Below, piece after piece: positions 53,641-62,952 of a DNA stretch of 64,000 nucleotides. Under the pieces are notes generated by a model, which had not been told where the DNA came from, ran no database searches, and saw only the letters and a list, made by a program, of their open reading frames with translations. This stretch comes from Neohoeflea coraliihabitans. Lineage in GTDB: Bacteria; Pseudomonadota; Alphaproteobacteria; Rhizobiales; Rhizobiaceae. Where the stretch lies: the NCBI RefSeq assembly GCF_019334345.1, contig NZ_JAHWQX010000001.1:496001-560000 (forward strand), read 5' to 3'. Made by a program: the position numbers and the translations under genes. Position 1 is the first letter of the stretch. Each line of letters starts with the position of its first letter.

Positions 53641-54435
53641 ATGGCTGAACAATCTGGCGTTCCTCACTCAAACGGTCCGGATCTGTCTGGAAAAGTCGCG
53701 CTCGTCACCGGCGCCAGCCGCGGCATTGGCGAAGCCACCGCCCGCCACCTCGCCGCCTGCGGCGCCAGCGTCGTACTCGCCGCCCGCTCGACCGGCGACA
53801 TCGAACGCATCGCCGCCGAGATTGGCGACAAGGCCGCGGCGATCGCCTGCGATGTTGCCGCCTTTGACAAAGTGGCCGACGCCGTCAGCCACGCCGTCCA
53901 GCGCTTCGGCGGTCTTGATATCCTGGTCAACAATGCCGGTGTCGTCGACCCGGTGGCGCGCATTGGCGAGTCCGACCCCGACGCCTGGGGCCGCGCCGTG
54001 GATATCAACCTCAAGGGGGTTTATCACGGCATTCGTGCCGCCATTCCCGCCATGCGCCAGCGCGGCGGCGGCGTCATCATCAATATTTCCTCCGGCGCCG
54101 CCACCAGTGTGCTCGAGGGGTGGAGCCATTATTGCGCCACCAAGGCCGCGGTGCTGATGCTCACCCGCGCCGTCCATCTCGAACATGCGGGCGAAAATAT
54201 CCGCTGTGTCGGCCTGTCCCCCGGCACGGTCGCCACCGACATGCAGAAGGTGATCAAGGCCTCGGGGGTCAATCCGGTCAGCAAGCTCGAATGGTCCGAC
54301 CATATTCCGCCCGAATGGCCGGCACGCGCCATCGGCTTTCTGTGCACCGCAGCCGGGCGCTCTTATGATGGCGGCGACATGTCGCTGCGCTCAGCGGACG
54401 CCCGTCGCGCCGTCGGACTGCCGGTCCCGGACTAG
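53641..54435 (+). CDS. SDR-family oxidoreductase
   Basis: A 264-residue classical SDR with the full set of motifs: TGASRGIG cofactor site, LVNNAGVVD, catalytic Ser in NISSGAATSVLEG and Tyr-Lys in HYCATKAAVLML. Substrate unknown. AAGGGAG precedes the ATG at 53641, which decides the start over an upstream Met. It lies 236 bases after preA, so it may have its own promoter, and is convergent with the MDR-type gene. Its place inside the pyrimidine cluster suggests but does not prove a related role. Confidence 0.87.
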   Translation: MAEQSGVPHSNGPDLSGKVALVTGASRGIGEATARHLAACGASVVLAARSTGDIERIAAEIGDKAAAIACDVAAFDKVADAVSHAVQRFGGLDILVNNAGVVDPVARIGESDPDAWGRAVDINLKGVYHGIRAAIPAMRQRGGGVIINISSGAATSVLEGWSHYCATKAAVLMLTRAVHLEHAGENIRCVGLSPGTVATDMQKVIKASGVNPVSKLEWSDHIPPEWPARAIGFLCTAAGRSYDGGDMSLRSADARRAVGLPVPD

Positions 54436-54445
54436 GGACCTGGCC

Positions 54446-55486
54446 CTAGAGCTGGTCCGGACCGACCCGGATCACCCGCTTGCCGAAATTCTCGCCGCGC
54501 AGCAGGCCGATGAACGCTTGTGGCGCGGCCTCCAGACCGTCGATCATTTCTTCGCGGTAGCTGATCCGGCCCGCGCCGATCCATCCGGTCATCGCCTTGG
54601 CGAATTCCGGATACAGATGGCTGAAATTCTGGAAAATGATAAAGCCGCGCACCGTCAGCTGCTTGCGCAGGATCTGCCCCATGAGCCAGTTCATGCGGTC
54701 CGGCCCATCCGGCAGAGCTGTGGCATTGTACTGTGAGACCAGCCCGCAGACCGGCACGCGCGCCTCGCGGTTGAGAAGCGGAATCACCGCATCGAGCACC
54801 TTGCCGCCGACATTCTCGAAATAAATGTCGATGCCATCCGGGCACGCCTCTTTCAGCCGGCCCTTGAGATCGTCAGCCTTGTGATCAAGGCAGGCATCGA
54901 ACCCCAATTCATCAACGCCATAGGCGCATTTCTCTTGACCGCCGGCGATGCCGACGACGCGGCAGCCGAGAATTTTTCCGATCTGCCCGACTGTCGCGCC
55001 CACCGGACCGGTCGCCGCGGCAACAACCAGCGTTTCCCCGGTTTTCGGGGCACCGATCTGCGTCAATCCGGCCCAGGCGGTAAATCCCGGCATGCCGAGA
55101 ATACCCAGCGCCCAGGACGGGTGTTCCGGTGTCGCTCCAAGCTTCACCAGTTCCTTCCCATCGGAAATGGCATAATCCTGCCAACCGTTGAAACTGACCA
55201 CCCAGTCCCCCTCGGCAAACCCGTCATGGCGGCTCTCGACCACCCGCGCCACCGTACCGCCGACCATCGTTTCGCCGACCTCCACCGGCGCCGCGTAGGA
55301 TGGCGCGTCGCTCATGCGGCCACGCATATAGGGATCAAGCGACAGAAACACGGTGCGCAGCAGGATCTCGCCTTCGCCGGGCTCGGGTCGCGCCGCTTCC
55401 TCCAGCCGCAGCGTGTCGGCGTCCGGCTCGCCCTGCGGCCGTTGCGCCAGCACGAAACGGCGGTTGCTGTCATGTGTCTGTGTCAT
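54446..55486 (-). CDS. NADP-dependent MDR-type reductase (CurA/leukotriene B4 dehydrogenase-like)
   Basis: A 346-residue zinc-free medium-chain reductase. The N-terminus NRRFVLAQRPQGEPDADTLR and the core GMPGFTAWAGL, VVAAATGPVGATVGQ and GIAGGQEKC are those of the CurA/PTGR group, which reduces double bonds of enones with NADPH. It is encoded just downstream of the TetR gene in the same direction, 22 bases apart, so the two may be co-transcribed. Confidence 0.9.
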   Translation of the reverse strand: MTQTHDSNRRFVLAQRPQGEPDADTLRLEEAARPEPGEGEILLRTVFLSLDPYMRGRMSDAPSYAAPVEVGETMVGGTVARVVESRHDGFAEGDWVVSFNGWQDYAISDGKELVKLGATPEHPSWALGILGMPGFTAWAGLTQIGAPKTGETLVVAAATGPVGATVGQIGKILGCRVVGIAGGQEKCAYGVDELGFDACLDHKADDLKGRLKEACPDGIDIYFENVGGKVLDAVIPLLNREARVPVCGLVSQYNATALPDGPDRMNWLMGQILRKQLTVRGFIIFQNFSHLYPEFAKAMTGWIGAGRISYREEMIDGLEAAPQAFIGLLRGENFGKRVIRVGPDQL

Positions 55487-55508
55487 GTCTTCTCCAAAGG
55501 GGCCGGCA

Positions 55509-56189
55509 TCACTCGTCGCCGAGTACCCGAATTTTCGGTTGTGGCGCGACCCCTTGCGGATCCCGCGGTTTCAGGCCATCGAGAAACAGGGTCTCGAGAA
55601 AGCGCGCAGCATCGTCAAAGCGGCCTTCGCCGCCTCGTTTCGGACCCAGCACGGCACGCACCTGCACGTCGAAATCGGCATAGTGCTGCGTCGTCGACCA
55701 GATCGCGAAGATCAGATGTCGCGGGTCGGCCCGGTTCAGGCGGCCAGCCGCCATCCAGTCTGAGATAACCTCCGCCTTTTCATCGACAAGGTCGCGCAGG
55801 CGCGTTTCAAGCACTTTGTGGATGCGCGGTGCACCCTGCAGCATCTCATTGGCAAACAGGCGGCTTTCGCGCGGATAATCGCGCGCCATCTCAAGCTTGC
55901 GCCGAATGTAACCGCGCAATTCCGGCAGCGGATCACCCTCCTGGTCAAGCTCGATCAGCGGCTTCAGCCAGGTGTCGAGCAGCCGGTCGATCAGCGTCTG
56001 GTAAATGTCCTGCTTGCGGCGGAAATAATAGAGCAGATTGGGCTTTGACATGCCCGCGCCGTCAGCAATCTGGTCGATCGTCGCGCCGCGATACCCATGC
56101 CGCGAGAACACCTCGAGCGCTGCATCGAGGATGCGCGCCTTGTTCTCCGTTTGAATGCGCGTCTTGCGCTCGACCGGTGCCTTTGCCAT
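55509..56189 (-). CDS. TetR-family regulator, RutR-like
   Basis: A 226-residue regulator. The helix-turn-helix is seen in YRGATIDQIADGAGMSKPNL with the recognition helix MSKPNLLYYF, and the C-terminal domain is of the YcdC/RutR type (FANEMLQGAPRIHKVLE ... DWMAAGRLNRADPRHLIFAI). RutR senses uracil/thymine and controls pyrimidine degradation, which fits the surrounding genes. It is divergent from the aminotransferase gene and the gap holds RutR-like palindromes, so it probably represses itself and that operon. Confidence 0.87.
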   Translation of the reverse strand: MAKAPVERKTRIQTENKARILDAALEVFSRHGYRGATIDQIADGAGMSKPNLLYYFRRKQDIYQTLIDRLLDTWLKPLIELDQEGDPLPELRGYIRRKLEMARDYPRESRLFANEMLQGAPRIHKVLETRLRDLVDEKAEVISDWMAAGRLNRADPRHLIFAIWSTTQHYADFDVQVRAVLGPKRGGEGRFDDAARFLETLFLDGLKPRDPQGVAPQPKIRVLGDE

Positions 56190-56291
56190 CAGCCTGCATT
56201 GCTCCGTGCCGCGCCCCGGTCATCCTGCCGCATCACCCGCCCCTTTCCTCGCATCAATGGCCCTTGACCGCACCAATCGCCCTGATAGAGT

Positions 56292-56307
56292 TTGATCAAA
56301 CAGTCAA
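56292..56307. promoter_or_regulatory. RutR-like operator in the regulator/aminotransferase gap
   Basis: TTGATCAAACAGTCAA matches the RutR palindrome TTGACCAnnTGGTCAA at 11 of 14 fixed positions. It lies about 100 bases from each divergent start codon. Confidence 0.5.
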
Positions 56308-56324
56308 GTTTTTCGTAGCACAGC

Positions 56325-56341
56325 TTGGTCAGAGTGACCAA
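56325..56341. promoter_or_regulatory. Perfect 7-bp palindrome near the aminotransferase start
   Basis: TTGGTCA and TGACCAA flank a 3-base centre, 52 bases before the aminotransferase start. It uses the RutR half-site letters in everted order and may be a second binding site or the site of another regulator. Confidence 0.45.
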
Positions 56342-56393
56342 CAGCGCCTCATTTCTCAGCTGCCGATACGGCGCATCGCTCAAGGAGACGACC

Positions 56394-57722
56394 ATGTCCA
56401 ACCGGCTGCAAGCAACCCCCAATGATCTGCGCGCTTTCTGGATGCCTTTCACGGCCAACCGCCAGTTCAAGAAAGACCCGCGCATGCTGGTCGCCGCCAA
56501 GGACATGCACTTCACCGCCGCCGACGGCCGGCAGATCCTCGACGGCACCGCCGGACTGTGGTGCGTCAATGCCGGCCACTGCCGCCCGCGCATCACCGAG
56601 GCGATCAGCCAGCAGGCCGGCGAGCTTGATTACGCCCCGGCCTTCCAGATGGGCCATCCGAAAGCCTTTGAGCTGGCCAACCGGCTGATCGACATCGCGC
56701 CGGACAACATGGGGCACGTGCTGTTCACCAATTCCGGCTCCGAATCCGTCGACACGGCGCTGAAGGTGGCGCTCGCCTATCAGCGCGCCAAGGGCGAAGG
56801 CTCACGTTTCCGCCTGATCGGCCGCGAACGCGGCTATCACGGCGTCAATTTCGGCGGCATCTCGGTCGGCGGCATCGTGCCCAACCGCAAGATGTTCGGC
56901 ACCCTTCTGACCGGCGTCGATCATCTGCCGCACACGCATCTGCCGGAAAAGAACGCCTTCACCCGCGGCGTGCCCGAGCATGGCGCCGACCTTGCTGACG
57001 AGCTGAACCGCATCATCGCCCTGCACGATGCCTCGACCATCGCCGCCGTCATCGTCGAGCCGGTCGCCGGATCCACCGGTGTCCTGATCCCCCCGCAAGG
57101 CTATCTCAAGCGCCTGCGCGAGATCTGCACGCAGCATGGCATCCTGTTGATCTTCGACGAGGTGATCACCGGCTTCGGCCGTCTCGGCAGCGCCTTCGGA
57201 GCGGACCATTTCGACGTCAAGCCCGACATCATGATCACCGCCAAGGGTCTGACAAACGGCGTCGTGCCGATGGGCGCCGTATTCGTCACGCCGGAGATTC
57301 ACGACGCCTTCATGCACGGTCCGGAAAACCTGATCGAATTCTTCCACGGCTATACCTATTCCGGCAATCCGCTTGCCGCCGCCGCCGCCCTGGCGACGCT
57401 GGAAACCTACAAGGAAGAACAGCTCTTCGAGCGCGCCAATGAGCTGGCGCCCTATTGGCAGGACGCGCTGCATTCGCTGAAGGACTGCCGCAATGTCATC
57501 GACATCCGCAATATCGGCCTCGTCGGTGCCATTGAACTGGAACCGATCGCCGGGCAGCCGACAAAGCGCGCCTTTGACTGTTTCCTGCGCGCCTGGGAGA
57601 AGGGCTGCCTGATCCGCACCACCGGCGACATTATCGCCCTGTCACCGCCTCTGATCGTCGAAAAGGGCCAGATCGACCAATTGGTCGACACCCTCCGCGA
57701 CGTTCTCCAGGAGGTCGACTGA
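56394..57722 (+). CDS. Beta-alanine:pyruvate-type omega-aminotransferase
   Basis: A 442-residue class III aminotransferase. The PLP-lysine is in MITAKGLTNG, the Asp in LLIFDEVITGFGR, and the beginning LRAFWMPFTANRQFKK and RGYHGVNFGGISVGG are typical of beta-alanine--pyruvate transaminases. In this cluster it would convert beta-alanine (or 3-aminoisobutyrate from thymine) to a semialdehyde. AAGGAG is well placed before the ATG at 56394. It is the first gene of a run that includes the two amidohydrolases. Confidence 0.92.
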   Translation: MSNRLQATPNDLRAFWMPFTANRQFKKDPRMLVAAKDMHFTAADGRQILDGTAGLWCVNAGHCRPRITEAISQQAGELDYAPAFQMGHPKAFELANRLIDIAPDNMGHVLFTNSGSESVDTALKVALAYQRAKGEGSRFRLIGRERGYHGVNFGGISVGGIVPNRKMFGTLLTGVDHLPHTHLPEKNAFTRGVPEHGADLADELNRIIALHDASTIAAVIVEPVAGSTGVLIPPQGYLKRLREICTQHGILLIFDEVITGFGRLGSAFGADHFDVKPDIMITAKGLTNGVVPMGAVFVTPEIHDAFMHGPENLIEFFHGYTYSGNPLAAAAALATLETYKEEQLFERANELAPYWQDALHSLKDCRNVIDIRNIGLVGAIELEPIAGQPTKRAFDCFLRAWEKGCLIRTTGDIIALSPPLIVEKGQIDQLVDTLRDVLQEVD

Positions 57723-57757
57723 GCCACTTATTTTTCATTACGAAACAGGAGTATCCG

Positions 57758-59008
57758 ATGGCCGCACCCGCTGCAAACATGAGAATCAACGCTGACAGGC
57801 TGTGGGACTCGCTGATGAAAATGGCCGAGATCGGCCCGGGCGTGGCCGGCGGCAACAACCGCCAGACCCTGACCGACGAGGACGGCGAAGGCCGCAAACT
57901 GTTTCAGAAGTGGTGCGAGGACGCGGGCCTCGAGATGGGTGTCGACACCATGGGCAACATGTTCATGCGCCGCGAGGGCACCGACCCCGACGCGCTACCG
58001 GTCTATGTCGGCTCGCATCTCGACACCCAGCCGACCGGCGGCAAATATGACGGCGTGCTGGGCGTGCTTGGCGGTCTCGAATGCATCCGCACCCTCAATG
58101 ACCTCGGCATCAAGACCAAACATCCGATCGTGGTCACCAACTGGACCAATGAGGAAGGCACGCGCTTCGCGCCGGCCATGCTCGCCTCCGGCGTTTTTGC
58201 CGGCATTCACGAACAGGACTGGGCCTATCAGCGCCAGGACGCCAAGGGCAAGACCTTCGGCGACGAGCTGACACGCATCGGCTGGCGCGGCGAGGAAGAG
58301 GTGGGCGCCCGCAAGATGAAGGCGTTCTTCGAGCTGCACATCGAGCAGGGGCCGATCCTCGAGGCCGAGGGCAAGGATATCGGCGTCGTCACCCATGGCC
58401 AGGGCCTGTCATGGACCCAGGTGACGATCACCGGCAAGGAGGCGCACACCGGTTCGACCCCGATGCCGATGCGCCGCAATGCCGGGCTCGGCATGGCCAA
58501 GGTGCTGCAACTCGTCGACGAGATCGCCTGGAGCCACAAGCCGGACGCGGTCGGCGCCGCCGGACACATCGATGTCTATCCCAATTCACGCAACGTCATT
58601 CCCGGCAAGGTCGTCTTCACCGTCGATTTCCGCTCGCCCAACCTTTCCGTCATCGAAGACATGGAACAACGCCTCAAGGACGGCGCCCAGAAGATCTGCG
58701 ACGAGATGGAGCTCTCGATCGAATTCGAGAAGGTCGGTGGCTTCGATCCCGTCGAGTTCGATGCCGGCTGCGTCACGGCCATCCGCGATGCCGCCGAGCG
58801 TCTCGGTTACGCGCACCGCGACCTGATCTCCGGCGCCGGCCATGATGCCTGCTGGATCAATCGTGTTGCGCCGACCGCCATGGTCATGTGCCCCTGCGTC
58901 GACGGCCTGTCGCACAACGAGGCCGAGGAGATCTCGAAGGAATGGGCCGCCGCCGGCGCCGAAGTGCTGATGCATGCGGTGGTCGAGACAGCACAGATCG
59001 TGGAATAG
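57758..59008 (+). CDS. N-carbamoyl-beta-alanine (or N-carbamoyl-amino acid) amidohydrolase
   Basis: A 416-residue M20-like zinc hydrolase. The metal ligands are seen in VGSHLDTQPTGG and GKYDGVLGVLGG, the catalytic Glu in TNWTNEEGTRF, a further ligand in FELHIEQGP, and the C-terminal ligand in GLSHNEAE. In the reductive pyrimidine pathway it releases CO2 and NH3 from N-carbamoyl-beta-alanine. The sequence alone cannot rule out hydantoin-derived carbamoyl amino acids as substrate. It lies 35 bases after the aminotransferase gene. Confidence 0.92.
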   Translation: MAAPAANMRINADRLWDSLMKMAEIGPGVAGGNNRQTLTDEDGEGRKLFQKWCEDAGLEMGVDTMGNMFMRREGTDPDALPVYVGSHLDTQPTGGKYDGVLGVLGGLECIRTLNDLGIKTKHPIVVTNWTNEEGTRFAPAMLASGVFAGIHEQDWAYQRQDAKGKTFGDELTRIGWRGEEEVGARKMKAFFELHIEQGPILEAEGKDIGVVTHGQGLSWTQVTITGKEAHTGSTPMPMRRNAGLGMAKVLQLVDEIAWSHKPDAVGAAGHIDVYPNSRNVIPGKVVFTVDFRSPNLSVIEDMEQRLKDGAQKICDEMELSIEFEKVGGFDPVEFDAGCVTAIRDAAERLGYAHRDLISGAGHDACWINRVAPTAMVMCPCVDGLSHNEAEEISKEWAAAGAEVLMHAVVETAQIVE

Positions 59009-59086
59009 GAGATCCGCGCCGCCATCGGCGCAGCAAAAACGATAAGGGCCGCGACAGACGGCCGGAACTGCCAGAGGACGAACACC

Positions 59087-60544
59087 ATGCCAAGCACCAT
59101 CATCAAGAACGGCACCATTGTCACCGCCGATCTGACCTACAAGGCCGACATCAGGATCGAGGACGGCGTCATCGCCGAGATCGGCGCCGGCCTGTCGGGC
59201 GAGACGGAACTCGACGCCTCCGGCTGCTACGTCATGCCCGGCGGCATCGACCCGCATGTGCATCTCGAAATGCCGTTCATGGGCACCTATTCCTCCGATG
59301 ATTTCGAAAGCGGCACCCGCGCCGCGCTCGCCGGCGGCACCACCATGGTGGTCGATTTCTGCCTGCCCAATCCCGAACAGTCGCTGCTCGAGGCCTTGCA
59401 GCGCTGGGACAACAAGTCGACCCGCGCCCACTGCGACTATTCCTTCCACATGGCGATCACCTGGTGGGGCGAGCAGGTGTTCAACGAGATGGAACAGGTG
59501 GTGCGCGACAAGGGCATCAACACCTTCAAGCATTTCATGGCCTACAAGGGCGCCCTGATGGTGCAGGACGACGAGATGTACGCCTCCTTCCAGCGCTGCG
59601 CCGAACTCGGGGCGATGCCGCTGGTGCATGCCGAGAACGGCGATGTCGTCGCCGATCTGTCGGCCAAGCTGCTCGCCGCCGGCAACAACGGACCCGAGGC
59701 GCATGCCTATTCCCGCCCGCCGCAGGTCGAGGGCGAGGCCACCAACCGCGCCATCATGATCGCCGACATGGCCGGCGTGCCGCTGTATGTCGTGCACACC
59801 TCCTGCGAGCAGTCGCACGAAGCCATCCGCCGCGCCCGCCAGAACGGCATGCGCGTCTTCGGCGAGCCGCTGATCCAGCACCTGACCCTTGATGAGAGCG
59901 AGTATTTCGACAAGGACTGGGACCACGCGGCGCGGCGCGTGATGAGCCCGCCCTTCCGCAACAAGGCGCACCAGGATTCGCTCTGGGCCGGGCTGCAGTC
60001 CGGCTCGCTGCAGGTGGTGGCCACCGACCATTGCGCCTTCACCACCGAGCAGAAGCGCAACGGTATCGACGATTTCACCAAGATCCCCAACGGCACCGGC
60101 GGGCTCGAAGACCGCATGCCGATGTTGTGGACCTATGGCGTCGCCACCGGCCGGCTAACCATGAACGAATTCGTGGCCGTCACCTCGACCAATATTGCCA
60201 AGATCCTCAATGTCTACCCGAAGAAGGGCGCCATTCTCGTCGGCGCCGATGCCGATATCGTCGTCTGGGATCCGGAGAAGAAAAAGACCATCTCCGCCAA
60301 GAGCCAGCAGTCGGCCATCGATTACAACGTCTTCGAGGGCAAGACGGTCAAGGGGCTGCCGCGCTACACCCTGACGCGTGGCCGGGTGGCGGTCGATGAT
60401 GGCGCCATTCAGCCCGAGGAAGGCTGGGGCCAGTTCGTCAAGCGCGAACCCTTCGGCGCCGTCAACAAGGCCCTGTCCACATGGAAGGAGCTGACCGCGC
60501 CGCGCAAGGTCGAACGTTCCGGCATTCCCGCCAGCGGCGTGTGA
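59087..60544 (+). CDS. Dihydropyrimidinase (D-hydantoinase)
   Basis: A 485-residue cyclic amidohydrolase that opens dihydrouracil or hydantoins. The binuclear zinc site is visible: HxH in GGIDPHVHLE, the carbamylated Lys in KHFMAYKGAL, His in PLVHAENG and VVHTSCEQS, and Asp in VVATDHCAF. It follows the carbamoyl hydrolase gene by 78 bases. Its TGA overlaps the next start as TGATG, so the VOC gene is translationally coupled to it. Confidence 0.95.
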   Translation: MPSTIIKNGTIVTADLTYKADIRIEDGVIAEIGAGLSGETELDASGCYVMPGGIDPHVHLEMPFMGTYSSDDFESGTRAALAGGTTMVVDFCLPNPEQSLLEALQRWDNKSTRAHCDYSFHMAITWWGEQVFNEMEQVVRDKGINTFKHFMAYKGALMVQDDEMYASFQRCAELGAMPLVHAENGDVVADLSAKLLAAGNNGPEAHAYSRPPQVEGEATNRAIMIADMAGVPLYVVHTSCEQSHEAIRRARQNGMRVFGEPLIQHLTLDESEYFDKDWDHAARRVMSPPFRNKAHQDSLWAGLQSGSLQVVATDHCAFTTEQKRNGIDDFTKIPNGTGGLEDRMPMLWTYGVATGRLTMNEFVAVTSTNIAKILNVYPKKGAILVGADADIVVWDPEKKKTISAKSQQSAIDYNVFEGKTVKGLPRYTLTRGRVAVDDGAIQPEEGWGQFVKREPFGAVNKALSTWKELTAPRKVERSGIPASGV

Positions 60545-60972
60545 TGCCTGCCGCCCCGCCGCCCATCGACGGCGTTCTGGAAGCCGCGCTGTATGTCGAG
60601 GATCTCGACGCGGCAAAGCGCTTCTATGGCGATCTGCTCGGCCTGCAACTGATCACCGAGGTCGAGGGCCGCCACGTCTTTTACCGCTGCGGCGCCACCA
60701 TCGTCCTGCTGTTTCGCGCCGCCGCCACCCGGCAGCCGACCAGCAATGACAGGCTGCCCGTGCCGCCGCATGGTGCCGAAGGCGACGGTCATCTGTGTTT
60801 CGCAGCCGACGCGTCGGCACTCGATGCCTGGCATGCCGCGCTGACGGCGGCCGGGATCGAAATCGAAGCCGATTTCTGCTGGCCGAACGGCGCCCGCTCG
60901 ATCTATGTCCGCGATCCCGATGGCAACTCCATCGAGTTCGCCGAGCCGAAATTGTGGGGTCCCGACACGTGA
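60544..60972 (+). CDS. VOC (glyoxalase/dioxygenase superfamily) protein
   Basis: A 142-residue protein with two VOC modules. The N-terminal one is EAALYVEDLDAAKRFYGDLL and the last metal ligand Glu is in VRDPDGNSIEFAE; a His in GHLCFAAD is likely another ligand. The reaction is unknown. Its start overlaps the dihydropyrimidinase stop (TGATG), so it is expressed with that enzyme. No VOC step is known in the standard pathway, which makes its place unexplained. Confidence 0.85.
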   Translation: MPAAPPPIDGVLEAALYVEDLDAAKRFYGDLLGLQLITEVEGRHVFYRCGATIVLLFRAAATRQPTSNDRLPVPPHGAEGDGHLCFAADASALDAWHAALTAAGIEIEADFCWPNGARSIYVRDPDGNSIEFAEPKLWGPDT

Positions 60973-61129
60973 GCCTGACCGGTCCGCATCGCAACCCTCC
61001 CGCTTTCGAAAAGCCCTTGAAAACAATCAGGGAAATACAAGAGCCATTGCCTTTCCACCGCCTTTGGGTGCAGGGTAAGAGACCACAAAAAAACAAGCGT
61101 TTTGACAACGGGGAAGCTGCACAATCAGC

Positions 61130-61987
61130 ATGAATATTGCGCCGCACACATCCGCCTCGAATGGCAGCTCGGTTCCGCAGGGTTCGTCCACCCAGGACGA
61201 CGCTTCGGATCGCAAAGTCATCTCGACCCGCAATCTCGATCTCACATTTCCCACCGCCGACGGATCCGTCCAGGCGCTCTCCGACATCACGCTCGACATC
61301 GACAGGGGCGAGTTCGTCTCGCTGATCGGCCCCTCCGGCTGCGGCAAGACCACGCTCCTGCGGGTCATCGCCGATCTCGAAAAGCCGACGGGCGGCAGCA
61401 TCGAGGTCAATGGCACGACACCCGAAGGGGCCCGCCAGGACGGCGCCTATGGCTACGTTTTCCAGCAGGCGGCCTTGTTTCCCTGGCGCACCATCGAGGC
61501 CAATGTCGCTTTGCCGCTGGAGGTCATGGGGCTGAAAGCCGAGGAGCGCGCGCGCCGCGTCCGCTCCAATCTCGAACTGGTCAATCTCATCGGCTTCGAG
61601 AAGAAGTTCCCATGGCAACTGTCCGGCGGCATGCAGCAGCGCGCCTCGATCGCCCGCGCCCTGGCCGTTGAACCGGACATGCTGTTGATGGACGAGCCGT
61701 TCGGTGCGCTTGACGAGATCGTGCGCGACCATCTCAACGAGGAACTGCTCAAGCTTTGGGCGACCACCGGCAAGACCGTCGTCTTCGTCACCCACTCGAT
61801 CCCCGAAGCCGTCTATCTCTCCACCCGCATCGTCGTCATGAGCCCGCGTCCCGGGCGCATCCACGAGATCATCGATTGCGATCTAGGCGCCGACCGGCCG
61901 CTGGAAATCCGCGAGTCGCCGCAGTTCCTCAAGATCGCCCATCGCGTCCGCCAGGGGCTGGCCGCCGGCCATGCTCCCGAAGCGTGA
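61130..61987 (+). CDS. NitT/TauT-family ABC transporter ATP-binding protein
   Basis: A 285-residue ATPase. Walker A is LIGPSGCGKTTLLRVI, the Q-loop VFQQAALFPWRT, the signature QLSGGMQQRASIARAL, Walker B LLMDEPFGALDE, and the H-loop FVTHSIPEAV. LFPWRT and FGALDE place it with the nitrate/taurine/pyrimidine-precursor importers. The permease genes follow on the same strand. It lies 157 bases after the VOC gene. Confidence 0.92.
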   Translation: MNIAPHTSASNGSSVPQGSSTQDDASDRKVISTRNLDLTFPTADGSVQALSDITLDIDRGEFVSLIGPSGCGKTTLLRVIADLEKPTGGSIEVNGTTPEGARQDGAYGYVFQQAALFPWRTIEANVALPLEVMGLKAEERARRVRSNLELVNLIGFEKKFPWQLSGGMQQRASIARALAVEPDMLLMDEPFGALDEIVRDHLNEELLKLWATTGKTVVFVTHSIPEAVYLSTRIVVMSPRPGRIHEIIDCDLGADRPLEIRESPQFLKIAHRVRQGLAAGHAPEA

Positions 61988-62064
61988 GGTGAGAGGATGA
62001 CCCGGAGACGCTCCTTTACAATCGCATCTTTCCTTGCCGCGGCAGCCCGGCGAAAGGGCCGGCC

Positions 62065-62952
62065 ATGAGCGCTGCCGCCAGCCATCTGACCGGTCGCTTC
62101 ATCCCGGTCTTCAGCATCCTGCTGGTCATCCTCTTTGCCTGGTATATCGGCGCGGTGGCGCTCAATGCCCCCTTCCAGCACGATCTAGAAAAGCGCACCG
62201 GAAACGTCACCACCGGCGTCGCCTTCATCGAAAAGACCCTCTCGCAGCCGAAACCGACCATGCCGGCGCCGCACCAGGTGGCTCAGGCGCTCTGGAAAGG
62301 CACCTTTGGCGTCAAGCCCTGGTCGCGCCGCAGCCTCGTCTATCATTCCTGGGTGACGCTGTCGGCCACCCTGCTCGGTTTCGCCATGGGCACACTGCTC
62401 GGCGTCGTCATCGCCATTTCGATCGTGCATGTGCCGGCCCTCGACAAGTCCTTCCTGCCGTGGATCATCACCTCGCAGACAATCCCGATCCTCGCTGTCG
62501 CGCCGATGATCATCGTGCTGCTCGCCGCCATCGGCGTCACCGGGCTTTTGCCGAAGGCGCTGATCTCCACCTATCTGTCGTTCTTTCCGGTCGCCGTCGG
62601 CATGGTCAAGGGCCTGCGCTCGCCCGATATCCTGCATCTCGATCTGATGCGCACCTATTCGGCCACGGCGGCGCAGACCCTCTGGAAGCTGCGCATACCC
62701 GCCTCGGTGCCGTTCTTCTTCGCCTCGATCAAGGTGGCCATTGCCGCCTCACTGATCGGGGCCATTGTCGGGGAACTGCCGACCGGGGCAGTCGCCGGCA
62801 TCGGCTCGAAGCTCTTGGCCGGCTCCTACTACAGCCAGACCATTGACATCTTCGCGGCCCTGATCGCCGGCTCGATCTGCGCCATCCTGCTCGTCACCCT
62901 CGTCGATGTCGTCGGTCGCTTCACCCACAGACAGATGGGAGGCAAGGCCTGA
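62065..62952 (+). CDS. NitT/TauT-family ABC permease 1
   Basis: A 295-residue BPD_transp_1 permease with about six helices. The EAA loop is seen in LMRTYSATAAQTLWKLRIPA. The first helix is followed by an unusual periplasmic-looking segment of about 50 residues (NAPFQHDLEKRTGNV ...). No ribosome-binding site of note. Its TGA overlaps the start of the next permease as TGATG. Confidence 0.9.
   Translation: MSAAASHLTGRFIPVFSILLVILFAWYIGAVALNAPFQHDLEKRTGNVTTGVAFIEKTLSQPKPTMPAPHQVAQALWKGTFGVKPWSRRSLVYHSWVTLSATLLGFAMGTLLGVVIAISIVHVPALDKSFLPWIITSQTIPILAVAPMIIVLLAAIGVTGLLPKALISTYLSFFPVAVGMVKGLRSPDILHLDLMRTYSATAAQTLWKLRIPASVPFFFASIKVAIAASLIGAIVGELPTGAVAGIGSKLLAGSYYSQTIDIFAALIAGSICAILLVTLVDVVGRFTHRQMGGKA

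Noticed and set aside
60990-61050. An imperfect palindrome CCCTTGA-N6-TCAGGG ahead of the ABC importer genes
   Set aside because: It does not fit the RutR-like pattern, and short GC-flanked symmetry is common in this DNA.
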